Source: Poa pratensis (lineage: Eukaryota; Streptophyta; Magnoliopsida; Poales; Poaceae). From it: a stretch of 64,000 nucleotides of DNA. Where the stretch lies: positions 26,572,125 through 26,636,124 of the forward strand of contig CAMZMU010000111.1 of the NCBI GenBank assembly GCA_947311845.1, written 5' to 3'. Both the position numbers and the translations under genes were made by a program. Below, piece by piece: positions 47,348-57,801 of the stretch. The number at the start of each line of letters is the position of its first letter. Position 1 is the stretch's first letter. Below the pieces are notes generated by a model, which was not told the origin of the DNA, searched no databases, and was given only the letters and a program-made list of their open reading frames with translations.

Positions 47348-47600
47348 CACTACAAGGAAATTACTTATTGCTGAAAGTATACCAGTGGCGGGTCACCACT
47401 GAGACACGCCATATCTATTCTGGGACCAGGTTACAGAACATAACAGTGGCCTGGCCAAGTTAACCCGCCGTTGGTAAATGCCTATAAGTGGCATGACTAA
47501 TGGATGCCACACCACTGATATTTGTACCCCTGACACGCTTCCGGGTCAAATATATTAGTGGCATGCACTAGTACCGAACGACGCTAAGAACACCCTTCTA
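47348..47600 (+). mobile_element. CACTA-type terminus
   Basis: CACTACAAGGAAATTA at 47348 matches the CACTACAAGAAA-type end of CACTA (En/Spm) elements. It is followed by several GTGGC/GCCAC-type subterminal motifs (CCAGTGGCGGGTC, TAAGTGGCATGAC, TTAGTGGCATGCAC). No opposite end or transposase was found, so this is a truncated or very small non-autonomous copy. Confidence 0.55.
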
Positions 47601-48079
47601 TGGAAACGTTGGCGATAAGGCGATGATAATTCGAGATTTTCCCGTGGCCGACGAGGCTGACAGGGCCGCCTTTGCGGAGCTCACATGGGTTACAATTATT
47701 CTAAAATGTCCGTTAATTACCGATATCTTGCAAATGGAGGTTGAGTTTCTCCGTTTTCATTAAGTTTCTATTCTAAAGGTGGTTGGTATTATCTACTGCC
47801 AAAATCCTGTCGCTCTGTATAAAATCTGACACTTGGAGAAAACCCTCACTCTATAAGAAGACCCTCAGTCGCAGTGTTTTTCATTTTCTTCAGTATTGAC
47901 AAAATCATCTTATGTTCTTGTATTGCTCGCACCATGTAAGTTTTTGTATGTCCTGACTAGTTACCTTTCATTAAAACAACAGATAGATTATGGTTAAGAT
48001 TTAAAGAGTAAAAAGAACCTTTATGATTTAAATAGATCCCTAGATCTTTAGGTCGTAGTCCAAACTCCAAAGCTACAAA

Positions 48080-49315
48080 CAGGGATGTAAACGGATCGGA
48101 TTGGATGCTCTCTCCATATCCTTTACCAATTTTTTTATCGGATTCAGAACGGATCGGATAATGACCGGATGCGGATTTAAATGCGGATTATATCGGATTA
48201 CGGATTCGGATCCGGATCGGAAACGGAGCGGATTCGAACCGGAAACGGACAAACATTATCGGATAGATACGTGCAAAAAAATTATCACCATGCAGACGAT
48301 ATGAACAATATAATTATGCACAATGGCTTTATTTACAAAGTGTGACTATGAATGCCCAAGCAAGATTACACCAAAATAGCCATTGATGCGTGCGAGGGTT
48401 AACAAGAACTATTTACTACGGAAGAATCATATTTGGAAAAACTGTAGCTTAGAATGGGCAAAATACTATAGAGAGAGAAGGAGACCAAATCGTGGGAAAT
48501 CCATTACGGGTAGTAGGTGCAGATGCACCCACTACCCAAAAAATAATTTTGAAAATGTCAAAAAATTCAAAATAAAAATTTCGCATATAGTTCAAGACAT
48601 TTTATGTTAGCACAAAAAGTTACGTGAAGAAAAAATATTTTTTTGACCTATGCAAAAAAGACAAATCCGGACGCCCCAAAATGTGTTTATACGAGTCATT
48701 TTTTTTGTCTTTTTTGCACAGGTCACAAAAAATATTTTTTCACCACGCCATTTTTTGTGCTAACACATAATGTTCTAATGTATATCCAAAAAAATTTCTG
48801 TAATTTTTTGACATTTTGAGAAAAACTAATTTTTTTTACATAATAGGTATATCTACTCCTATGAGCCAAATCGCCGCCTCAACCAAATCGCATGCTACTG
48901 CTTTGCTCGGTGGCAAAGAGCATGACATCGATGCTATACATGAATATATTAAACAGATCTACAATACGATGCTTGCATCCTTGCACTGCACTACATGTCT
49001 ACATCATTAGCAACGTGCATCTAAAATGCATGGATTAATTAGTATTCAAATAGACTGATCACATCCGGCTTTGGAGTCTACCGATATGGGGTCAGTATTG
49101 TTCGTTCTTAGGCTAATTTAATTGAATAATCCTAATTTAATAACTCGGATAATCCGTGAAAAGTGGCGGATAATCCGCATCCGCCGGATAATAGCGATAG
49201 CATATCCGCATCCACCTGACCGATCCGTATCCGTCGGATTCATAAAATTGTATACCATACCCTTAAAATCGGATGCGGATTTGAAGCGGAATTATCTATA
49301 TCATTTACATCCCTA
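48080..49315. mobile_element. Non-autonomous hAT-like element
   Basis: Left end CAGGGATGTAAACGGATCGG and right end TTTACATCCCTA form inverted ends (AGGGATGTAAA). Both subterminal zones (48090-48260, 49135-49300) are crowded with CGGAT/ATCCG motifs, as in hAT elements. The candidate 8-bp target duplication is GCTACAAA / GCTACATG (6 of 8). No transposase is present and a foldback element is nested inside. Confidence 0.65.
48505..48865. mobile_element. Foldback MITE nested in the hAT-like element
   Basis: The left half (AATGTCAAAAAATTCAAAAT, TTATGTTAGCACAAAAAGTT, TGCAAAAAAGAC) is an inverted copy of the right half (complement AATGTCAAAAAATTACAGAA, TTATGTGTTAGCACAAAAAA, TGCAAAAAAGAC). The ends are about GGGTAGTAGGTGCAGATG and the complement of CATCTACTCC-like sequence. 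No clear target duplication was seen. Confidence 0.7.
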
Positions 49316-49527
49316 GCTACATGTTGAAGAGTCTGGGTCGGATTGGAATAGAAAAACATCCTTCGGCTCTCATGTACTATTCCTTTAGCACAATCCATCA
49401 ATTAGTATATTGGTATAAGAGGGATGCTTGATCGATAGCGAAGTACTATACATGAGGCATACATATTTGACCGGAGCGTGAGATCTGAGTAAGCGAAGCA
49501 GAGAAAGAAAGTATGGACGTGATGCCC

Positions 49528-49940
49528 GGAAAGTGCTTTGTGATTCCGGGCACCAGTAATCTCTCTATGTAAAAAATTCAAAAATCATATTTATGAGTTT
49601 CCAAAAAATCTGAAAAAATCCAGATGTATCCCATGGTGTATCCCACAAACTTGTAAAATTTTAGTCTGATATACCTTAATACCTTATATTATGGGCTACA
49701 CAAAAATAACAAATCTAGTAAAAGTTAGAGATTTGAAAATATACATTCTCAGATCTACATATTTGTCATTTTTGTGTAGTTCCGAATACAAAGTTTTTTA
49801 AGTTGAAATTTTGCATGTTAGTGGAATATATCATTGGCTATGTGCGGATTTGTTTTCAAAAAAATTAAAAGTTATAAATATAAATATGATTTTCGAATTT
49901 TTTCGACCGGAGGAGGCCCGGGAGCAGAAAAAAAGTCTCC
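49528..49940. mobile_element. Foldback MITE
   Basis: The left half has TTCCGGGCACCAG, AATTCAAAAATCATATTTAT, and GTGGGATACA-like sequence; the complement of the right half has CTCCCGGGCC, AATTCGAAAATCATATTTAT and AATGATATATTCC. It has the same design as the elements at 17387, 24591 and 48505. The boundaries are approximate and no target duplication is clear. Confidence 0.6.
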
Positions 49941-51789
49941 ACTGCCGCGCAGCTCAGCGAAACAACATCGAGGGGCTTCCGCGTGTCATGCCATTGGGAC
50001 ACAGGCGACCACGCTTCGAGCGTGTCAGTGCAAGAGCCAGAAGACATACGAGGGTCCAAAGATGGAGCACGGCCCGAAAGGATGCTTCTTGGTTCTGGCG
50101 GCTCATGCCAATGATGCCATCTGGGCAGAACGAGAACTGATCACGCCGCGACCGCTCGACGCACATGTGTGTGATGCGTCCACATCCACGGTGCCGAGAT
50201 TCGCCGAACTAGAGGTGACCATCTCATGACTGCCCATGCATGCCCAGCGGCGAGTTGGGACTCGGGAGTGCCACACCAAACTCATGAAATCATGAGTTTT
50301 CTTGAAAACCAAAGGCAATCAGTGCAGCTTTCGTTGCCATTAGGGGAAACTGAAACCAACAAATAAGTATGCGGGGCACCGAGCTCGGACACGCAAAAGT
50401 TAATTAACATCACATCGACAACGACAAATGTTTTTGCAAAAACAAAAAATTCGTCCAAATTTATAAAAGATCTATCAAGATTCGTTTTTGCGCAAATACC
50501 TACGAGAATATAGTCAGCAAGAATAATTTATTGGTACACACGATTTGACACCGTATGTGACTGTTGGGACCCATCGTAAGCACCAAATTTTCACAGTTTG
50601 ACTAAGCCGTCAAAATGGACACAAGGCAACCAGTGGAAGTGGGACCCACATGTCAGATCCATCTTCCTCCGCTCGATCCCCGCACTGATATGCAAATCCC
50701 CAAGTTGATATTCTAGGGCCAGGAGTCTATCGCCGTCATCGAGGACTAGCTCCAGGACACGTCCCACACGAGAGGTGGAGGGCAAGCGCGGGCGTGACGT
50801 GGAGCAGTGACCCCAAGCGAGAGATTGCACGCTAGCGCGATAGCATGTGAGTGGCGGCCCCTGATAAAGGTGGAGTACAAGCGTGGGAAGGATGTGGAGG
50901 GGCGGAAGGTGCTAGGGCAATTAGTCGTTGCAAGTGGGGGTTGCAGGGTGTGTCGGGTAGTTGTCGTAGGTAGACTCGACGACGGGTGGAGCAGAAGGGA
51001 AATGAGCTTGCCTGTGTTTTCGTCGTCCTGTAGGGCCGACACGTGCCATATCTCGCCCTCTCCACCGACGCTGTCGTGAAGCCAGCGCCGGAGGCCCACT
51101 GCTACCTGCATGAGGTGCATTGGGCCAAAGAGCATTGGGCCGAATTGGTCCACACCATTGGGAAAAAAGATAAAATAATAGAAAAAACAAGTGGCATCAA
51201 ACGTGTGTCTCTTCCCAACCGTTGTTGTCGTGGCACGCCACACTTACATCGAGTCCCACTAGTCAGATACTATGTCAAACCGTGTTTAACGACGGATCCG
51301 TGATTTTTGTCATGTTTTTACTCTATGATGGTGGTTCTTTTGCGAAAATGTATCTTTGTGGTTATCCTGATAGTTTCCCGGAATAAGGTGGATTTTGTTT
51401 TTTCTCACAATGACAGCTACAACCAACGCATCAATCACCCTTCAGGATCTTGCGATCAGGCCAACCGCAAATGGGACGTGACGAGTCAATATCAAACTTC
51501 ACAACAAACATAAGCAATGTTAGTCGGTCGATCAATCATCCATAAATTGAAGGTAGCGCGATAGATAATATCTTACAAACTTACAATCGGTCTCCATTGT
51601 CTGCAGCATTACAACAATATAATTCTTTTCTGAGGGTATTACATAACATGATTGAATACAAATGATTGAAAAAACAAAGTGATAGATTGAAGACGAGCAT
51701 TCTATTGCAAATTCTACCGATCAATTCACATATCACACAACACATTTTTCTCCTAGTGATAGTATATACAAAAATTAATTAATGAAACC
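49941..51789. other. Intergenic, no gene supported
   Basis: GC-rich in parts (49950-50250, 50630-51150) with overlapping frames on both strands, none with a recognisable domain. Confidence 0.35.
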
Positions 51790-52435
51790 AGGTACTATTT
51801 TATTTTGAAACGGGGGCAAAAACTTTGCCCTAACCGACTAATTAAGCTAGAAGTTTACAAGAAAGTAAATTCAGATAAAAAAATACAAGGGACTACTCTC
51901 GCGGCATCAAGTTGTCTAAACGTTTGGCGCCCGCTAACACCCACAACCGGGCCTCTCTCTTTATTTTCTCTAGGATTACTAGGGGCGGCGAATGCCTATT
52001 TTGGAACACCCTCATGTTGCGTTCATTCCAAATTTCCCAAGTGGTAAGCAAGGTTAGGGAGGCAACGGCCTTGCGATTCGGAGTGGACCCCAACCAATCC
52101 TTGATGAGCTCCCAGATATGACGCGTGAGGGGACATTTCAAAAAGAGGTGGGAGACCGATTTCATGGTTTGCTTGCAAAAAGACACAATCAACAATTTGG
52201 CCATCCTCTTGTCATCAAGCGGTCCGCCGTCCATCGAGTTTTGGGTTGCAAGCCAAGCAAAGAATTTGGTTTTAGGTGGAGCCCAAGCCTTTCAAATTGT
52301 CTTGTCCATATGAGAGCTTATGGTTCCCAAGAATTGATTTTGTATGCCGAAGAGGCGAATATTGCCCATTTGTCGTTAGCTTCCACGAGATATCAAAAAT
52401 ATCAAAGGAGGTAAAAGGACAATGCAAAATGACTA
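51790..52435 (-). mobile_element. LINE 3' tail (zf-RVT), minus strand
   Basis: The minus strand reads KAWAPPKTKFFAWLATQNSM, LFLKCPLTRHIWELIKDWLG, LTTWEIWNERNMRVFQNRHS and ends LDNLMPRE then stop at 51893-51895. It is the zf-RVT end of a plant LINE, 5'-truncated, with a largely open frame. Confidence 0.8.
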
Positions 52436-53600
52436 TAAACAGGCCAGGATAACAGAATAAACACATGGGCCAAGTTTTTACTAAATAGAGCATCAGAGAC
52501 TACATGTATTATTTAGTCTTTCGTCAAGTACATAGCTATGTTGAGATTTAGAGCGTGAGGACGTGAGGTTGTTTTAGCAAATTTCGATCAATATACCCAG
52601 CAAGTATTAATTATCTTATCTCACATCTTATATGGCTAAGCACACATGTGTAGTAGCGCGAGACCTTACAAGACAATTAAAAAAATGCTAGATTTAATTT
52701 TTACTGGAAATTTTCTAAAATGACGTAACAGAAAAGATATACACAAACTTATCAGAATAAAAGATGACTAGAAAGCTAAAACAAATGTCGGAAACTCCAT
52801 ATTTGGCTTGACAAGGCATAAACTTCAATGCTCCGGTTTTCTGTGACAAAATTCATAATCCGGTACTAAGTTGTCACATATTGGCTACTAACAACCTAAT
52901 ACACCCAGCGGAAATAATTGAATTCCTCTTATATTTTCTCATGATGTAAATATTGGCTACACTCTTTTGTCTATTCTAAATCATATATGGGCAAAAATAT
53001 TAAATAAATTAATGTCCTTAAACTAAATATCAGTTTGCATTGGGTCAAAAAACTAACTGATAAGTTGTTATACAAGTATTTAGCGGGTTTTTACTTTTCC
53101 AATCCGCACCAACTAGAAACTCATGGAGGCAGTGATCTTAGGTGTAGCTTAGTGATCTAGCAAAACTTCGTTGTGATGTGAAATCAATAATACGTAGAGG
53201 GAGCAAAAGGGTTCTCCATCGAACAGTTAGAACATGTAGCAATTTTATAGGACTAATCTGATCTTGCTACACCGTATGTTTGTCAGATTAAGCCTCGCTA
53301 TTTATATTAGAATGTAAATTCTACACGCTATTTGAAGAAAGTTGTTTTTGAATGTGCAATTTGATCGTCTGCAGTTGATGTCATGCATTCTGAACCGGCA
53401 AGAAATAGCTGTATTTGTTTTGTTATTGTTAGTGTCATTGTGTCATCTAATCGAGTTAGCCGACATTCCAATGGTAAATGTACCCCAACCCCTAGGCTAG
53501 ATTTGTGTGACACTTTCCCAGATCAAAACACATGACAAAGCTATCTTTGAAGCACATGACTGACATGTTTTGGGCATGCTGCTTCAAGTAACAGAATGCA
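52436..53600. other. Intergenic, no gene seen
   Basis: AT-rich, no coding signal. Confidence 0.4.
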
Positions 53601-53767
53601 ACTCCTCACTGATGCATTCTGCCTCGCCTTGCGTTGCATGATTTTTAGTTGAATCACATGAATTGAATGGACGTTCTTCTTTCAATGATATGTAGCTCCT
53701 CACTGATGCATGCTAGCTCGGCTTGCATTGCATGATTTTTAGTTGACTCACATGAATTGAATGGACC
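53601..53767. repeat. Tandem duplication, period 94 bp, upstream of a gene
   Basis: CTCCTCACTGATGCAT, TGCATGATTTTTAGTTGA and TCACATGAATTGAATGGAC occur in order at 53602 and again at 53696. It lies 300-470 bp upstream of ATG 54075. Confidence 0.8.
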
Positions 53768-54074
53768 CCAATCTTATAGTGATCGATCGTGATTCAGTTC
53801 TCTTATATATAGAGTCTTTGTTGATACCGAGTTGAGATCGATTTATAACCTGGCCACCATTTGATCCCACTCGCATCACAAATACTATATAGGACACCAG
53901 GCAAGTAACTAGCTATATTATTTGCGTCCGACATCTCAGTTGTTGCTGATGCTGCTGCTTTTTCTCTGATTTTTCTTACACTATGTTCGTAGTAACTAGT
54001 GATAGGTCGACACTCTCATATTCTCATATGCTGCCACTATTATCCATGCAGTTAATCTAGTTACTAGTCTGCTA

Positions 54075-54747
54075 ATGGCGTCCGGAAGCGGGAACTACGG
54101 CGATGACCTGGGAAGGCGATTTGCCGATCGGTATGGGGACTGGAGAAGCAACAACAACAACCCGCAGACCAGGGAGGAGTACGACGAAAACGTCGGCAAC
54201 AGCCAGACGCACCACTGCACCAGGCTTGCGGTGCATTACTACAACACAAACCATGTAAGTTCTTCTTCTTCTTCTTCTTCTTCTTCTTCTTCTTCTTCTT
54301 CCTAATAACAATGATCATGTGCCGTGTAATTGTAGAATGTTTCTCTCCGCAATGTGGATCCTATCGACAGCCAGGCTTTCCAATGCAACTGGGTCGTCCC
54401 CGGCGACAACCGTTGGTGCTTCCACGTCACGTTCAAGGCCAAGGTTGAGTCCGGTGCGACACGATTCTTCTTTGCCGAGATTCTTGGCAATGTCTCCCCG
54501 CAACTGGTGCGGAACTGCGTGAAGTTGGGAGGACCGAGCAGTAAGTAGACTCCTCCATACTACTTATACTGCATGGATTCAATTCATAGAGTACTGCTGT
54601 AGTAGTAGTATACATGTGTGTCTTCTTCCCACATAAATACTGAGTGTAGTAAAATTATTTGCAGCTTGGTCCACCGACATTTGCGAGTGCTGCTCGGGAA
54701 TGTGGCACCCGAAGGCGAGAGGCAGCTTTGACTTTGGTCGCAAGTGA
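54075..54747 (+). CDS. DUF3615-like protein, three exons
   Basis: Exons 54075-54254, 54336-54540 and 54665-54747 join to 468 nt (155 aa) with GT-AG introns and consistent phases. The protein starts MASGSGNYGDDLGRRFADRY, has a polar linker, then CTRLAVHYYNTNH (compare ALDHYNN in the 12.8-kb gene). WCFHVTFKAKV (compare GHVNFIAKS) and TRFFFAEILGN (compare EFFFAELYHD) follow, and it ends ICECCSGMWHP...FDFGRK (compare CYACHEELKHP). The order and spacing of these blocks make it a divergent paralogue of that gene. It is shorter because the acidic N-terminus is missing. The function is unknown. The first intron begins with a TTC repeat a few bases after the donor. Confidence 0.65.
54258..54302. repeat. 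(TTC)n microsatellite
   Basis: About 15 TTC/TCT units immediately after the GTAAG donor of intron 1 of the gene at 54075. Long open frames on both strands here are repeat artefacts. Confidence 0.9.
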
Positions 54748-56230
54748 ACGACGGGCTTCGTCCACAAATCCCAATAAATTCTCCGAAGGAATAATACTTC
54801 AAAATAAAGTAGTTCTCGGTAGCAGTCATTAGCTTCTTAACAGAATAAAAAAATAGACTAGACAGAGTAGGTTGCTGGCTTAATAAAGTAACAATAGAGC
54901 GATAGGAGTAGATTGGCTAGCTTATAATAAAAATAAATAAGAGTAGATTAGCTGGCTCGTTTAATAAAATAGAATAAAAATAAGAGCTGAGGCTCAACTT
55001 ACTTTGTGTAATAAAAATTGAGAGTAATGTAAATAAATAATGAAGTCGCTCTCTATCTCGTTCTCTTTTTTACAACGATTTTTTAACCCCGAAAAAAGAA
55101 ATTGTGTCCGGTGGATCGGGTGAGGTTGAGCCAGGAGGCCGAAAAAGCCCACCTTAGGAAATGCCAGGCCTGGCCTAACTACAGGCTGTCCTCGCATCGC
55201 TCGACTGACAGCTTGATGAGGGGAGCTCCTTTGCGGCGCTAGTTAGCGCCGCATTGGAGTCGCGCCGCCTACGTCGTACATGTCGTGGGCCGGCCCATTT
55301 CATCGCACGGTCGTTCCACTGTTTCTTTAGCGCGCTCGTTTTCGTGGGTTGTTCGACTTAGTCGTTAGTTCTGTTTCGCGCTTATCGTTTTGAAGGAAGC
55401 AGTAGCTTCGATAGTTTTTCGTACTGCTTCGTTCAATTCGTATCGTTCGTTTCTAAAGGAAGCAGTAGCTTCGACTGTTTTCTGACTGCTTCTTTTTCTT
55501 TGTTACTGTTCAACAAAAAAATACTAAGAACAAAATAATACTAGGAAATAACACTAAGAAGATCAAAATCTGCTGTATAATTAGGGATGTAGCTTCCAAA
55601 ATATGAAAAATCAGTAGCGGTACATATATGTCTAGAGAAAGTGTTCAATCCAAAAACAAAATCACACCATTGATTATGTCTGGACCAAGTTCATTGATTT
55701 TCTTTCCCTTTTTTCTTCATTTTCTGGGACTCAATCGTACTCAAATAAGTCCGACATGTCGATATAGAAAAGGTAAAGTGCAACATAATGTACCCATACA
55801 CTTTCAAAGAGATCCGAATAATAAAGAGAGAGCTCCGAAAAATAAAGATAGAGAGGTATATCTTGTATCTTGTGTCGATTTTGTGTATCCTTTTATTTCA
55901 CTATGGATGGATTTTATTTGTTATGGATGAACATTATTTATATTATATTTGAAAAATCATTTCATTTAGGCAATTGTTATTATTATTATAGCTTTTTATA
56001 ACTATATGAGTATTTTTATGTGATCCATGAATATTTATTTTCAAATACGAAGAAACGAGCGATACTGTTTCTGTTCCGCATCCTTCCATTACTGTATCGC
56101 CCCGCGACGCCTACTGTTTTTGTCATCCTTTCGTGGGCGTTTAGTTTCAATCCGGTATGGTTTGATTAAAACAATCGTGAACATTAAAAAACTAAGAATA
56201 ATTGTTTTAAGCAGTTGCTTCACATATATT
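54748..56230. other. No gene supported
   Basis: Starts with the AT-rich 3' flank of the DUF3615-like gene (repeated AATAAAATA). At 55392-55500 GGAAGCAGTAGCTTCGA occurs twice near its partial inverse (GACTGCTTC), a small repeat-rich patch. There is no coding region. Confidence 0.35.
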
Positions 56231-57465
56231 TGTACTGGAAAATGGAACTATTTAAAATTTGGAACCATTTTAAATTTGGAACCATTTTCAAAATAGAACC
56301 ATTTTCAAATTTGGAACCATTTTTTATTTGAAACCAATGGGAACCATTTTCAAATTTGGAACCATTTTTAATTTGGAACCATTTTAAATTCGAAACCATT
56401 TTTAAAATTGGAACCATTTTCAAAATGGAACCATTTTAAAATTGGAACCATTTTCAAAATGGAACCATTTTTAATATCCGAATTAAAAAGGAACTATTTT
56501 TTCGGTTCGAACCATTTTCAAAAAATCGGAACCATTTTCAAAAAATTGGAACCATTTTTTTCATTCGGAACCATTTTCGAAAAATCGGAACCATTTTTTT
56601 TGTTCGGAACCATTTTCAAAAGGAACCGTTTTTTCGGTTCAGAACCATTTTCAAAAGGACCCGTTTTTTCGGTTCAGAACCATTTTCAAAAAGGAACTAT
56701 TTTCAAAAATCGGAGCCATTTTCAAAAGGGAACTATTTTTTCTGCTCGGAACCATTTTCAATAAATCGTAACCATTTTTTCGGTTCGGAACCATTTTCAA
56801 AAAGGGACCATTTTCGAAAAATCGGAACCATTTTTTTCATTCGGAACCATTTTCAAAAATCGGAACCATTTTTTCGGTTCGAAACCATTTTCAAAAAGGA
56901 ACCATTTTTTCTGTTCGGAACCATTTTTTCTGTTCGGAACCATTTTTAAAAAGGAACCATTTTTTCGGTTCGGAACCATTTTCATAAAGGAACTGTTTTC
57001 AAAAATCGGAACCATTTTTTTGGTTCGGAACCATTTTTCGGTTCGAACCATTTTCAAAAAATCGTAACCATTTTTTCGGTTCGGAACCATTTCAAAAAAT
57101 CGGAACCATTTTCAAAATCGGAACCATTTTTTCGGTTCGGAACCATTTTCAAAAAGGAACCATTTTTTCGGTTCGGAACCATTTTCAAAAATCGGAACCA
57201 TTTTTTCGGTTCGGAACCATTTTCAAAAAGGAACCATTTTTTCGGTTCGGAACCATTTTAAAAAATCGGAACCATTTTTTCGGTTCGGAACCATTTTCAA
57301 AAAGGAACCATTTTTTCGGTTCGGAACCATTTTCAAAAAGGAACCATTTTTTCGGTTCGGAACCATTTTCAAAAAGGAACCATTTTTCCGGTTCGGAGCC
57401 ATTTTTCGGTTCGAAACCATTTTCAAAAAATCAGAACCATTTTCGAAAAATTGAAACCATTGCCA
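56231..57465. repeat. GGAACCATTTT minisatellite, about 1.2 kb
   Basis: The core GGAACCATTTT recurs dozens of times, spaced by TTTCGGTTC or TCAAAAA(TC) linkers. It gives a basic period of about 11-19 bp and a higher-order unit of about 34-38 bp (GGAACCATTTTTTCGGTTCG plus GAACCATTTTCAAAAA). The left end (56235-56500) is simpler and more degenerate and the right part is more regular, as if expansion moved rightward. Many units lack stop codons on the minus strand, so KMVPNRKNGSFL-like frames appear; these are not genes. Confidence 0.9.
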
Positions 57466-57801
57466 TTGTAGAAGCTCTTTTGTCTAGTGCGCTATCATGA
57501 CTAAAAAATGGGTTTTGAGTGAGCGCAAAAATAAATAGTAGGCGTAGGCGGTGAAATCAGTTTGAAAATAAACTGACTAGGTCAGATTTATCAGATTTGC
57601 AAACAAAAAAATTTACATGCACAGATTAGTTTCAACTATCTTGATTAGTCACGATGTGAACCAAAAAAGAGGGAAGAAAACAAAAGCATCTCCCAGAACT
57701 AGTTTCAATAGAAATTAAGTCACTTGTACATTTATACGAACAAGGTGCCATCCCACTCTCCTCCCTATATGAAAGAAACACATGTAGCTGGAAGCCTGGA
57801 A
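57466..57801. other. 3' flank of the Ulp1-like gene
   Basis: AT-rich, no coding signal; it would hold the 3' UTR of the minus-strand gene ending at 57802. Confidence 0.4.

Noticed and set aside
54064..54318. Poly-Lys and poly-Arg frames on the minus strand
   Set aside because: Antisense of the TTC microsatellite and of the DUF3615-like exon 1.
56797..57426. Minus-strand frames encoding KMVPNRKNGSFL-type repeats
   Set aside because: They are translations of the GGAACCATTTT minisatellite; there is no start context or flanking coding sequence.
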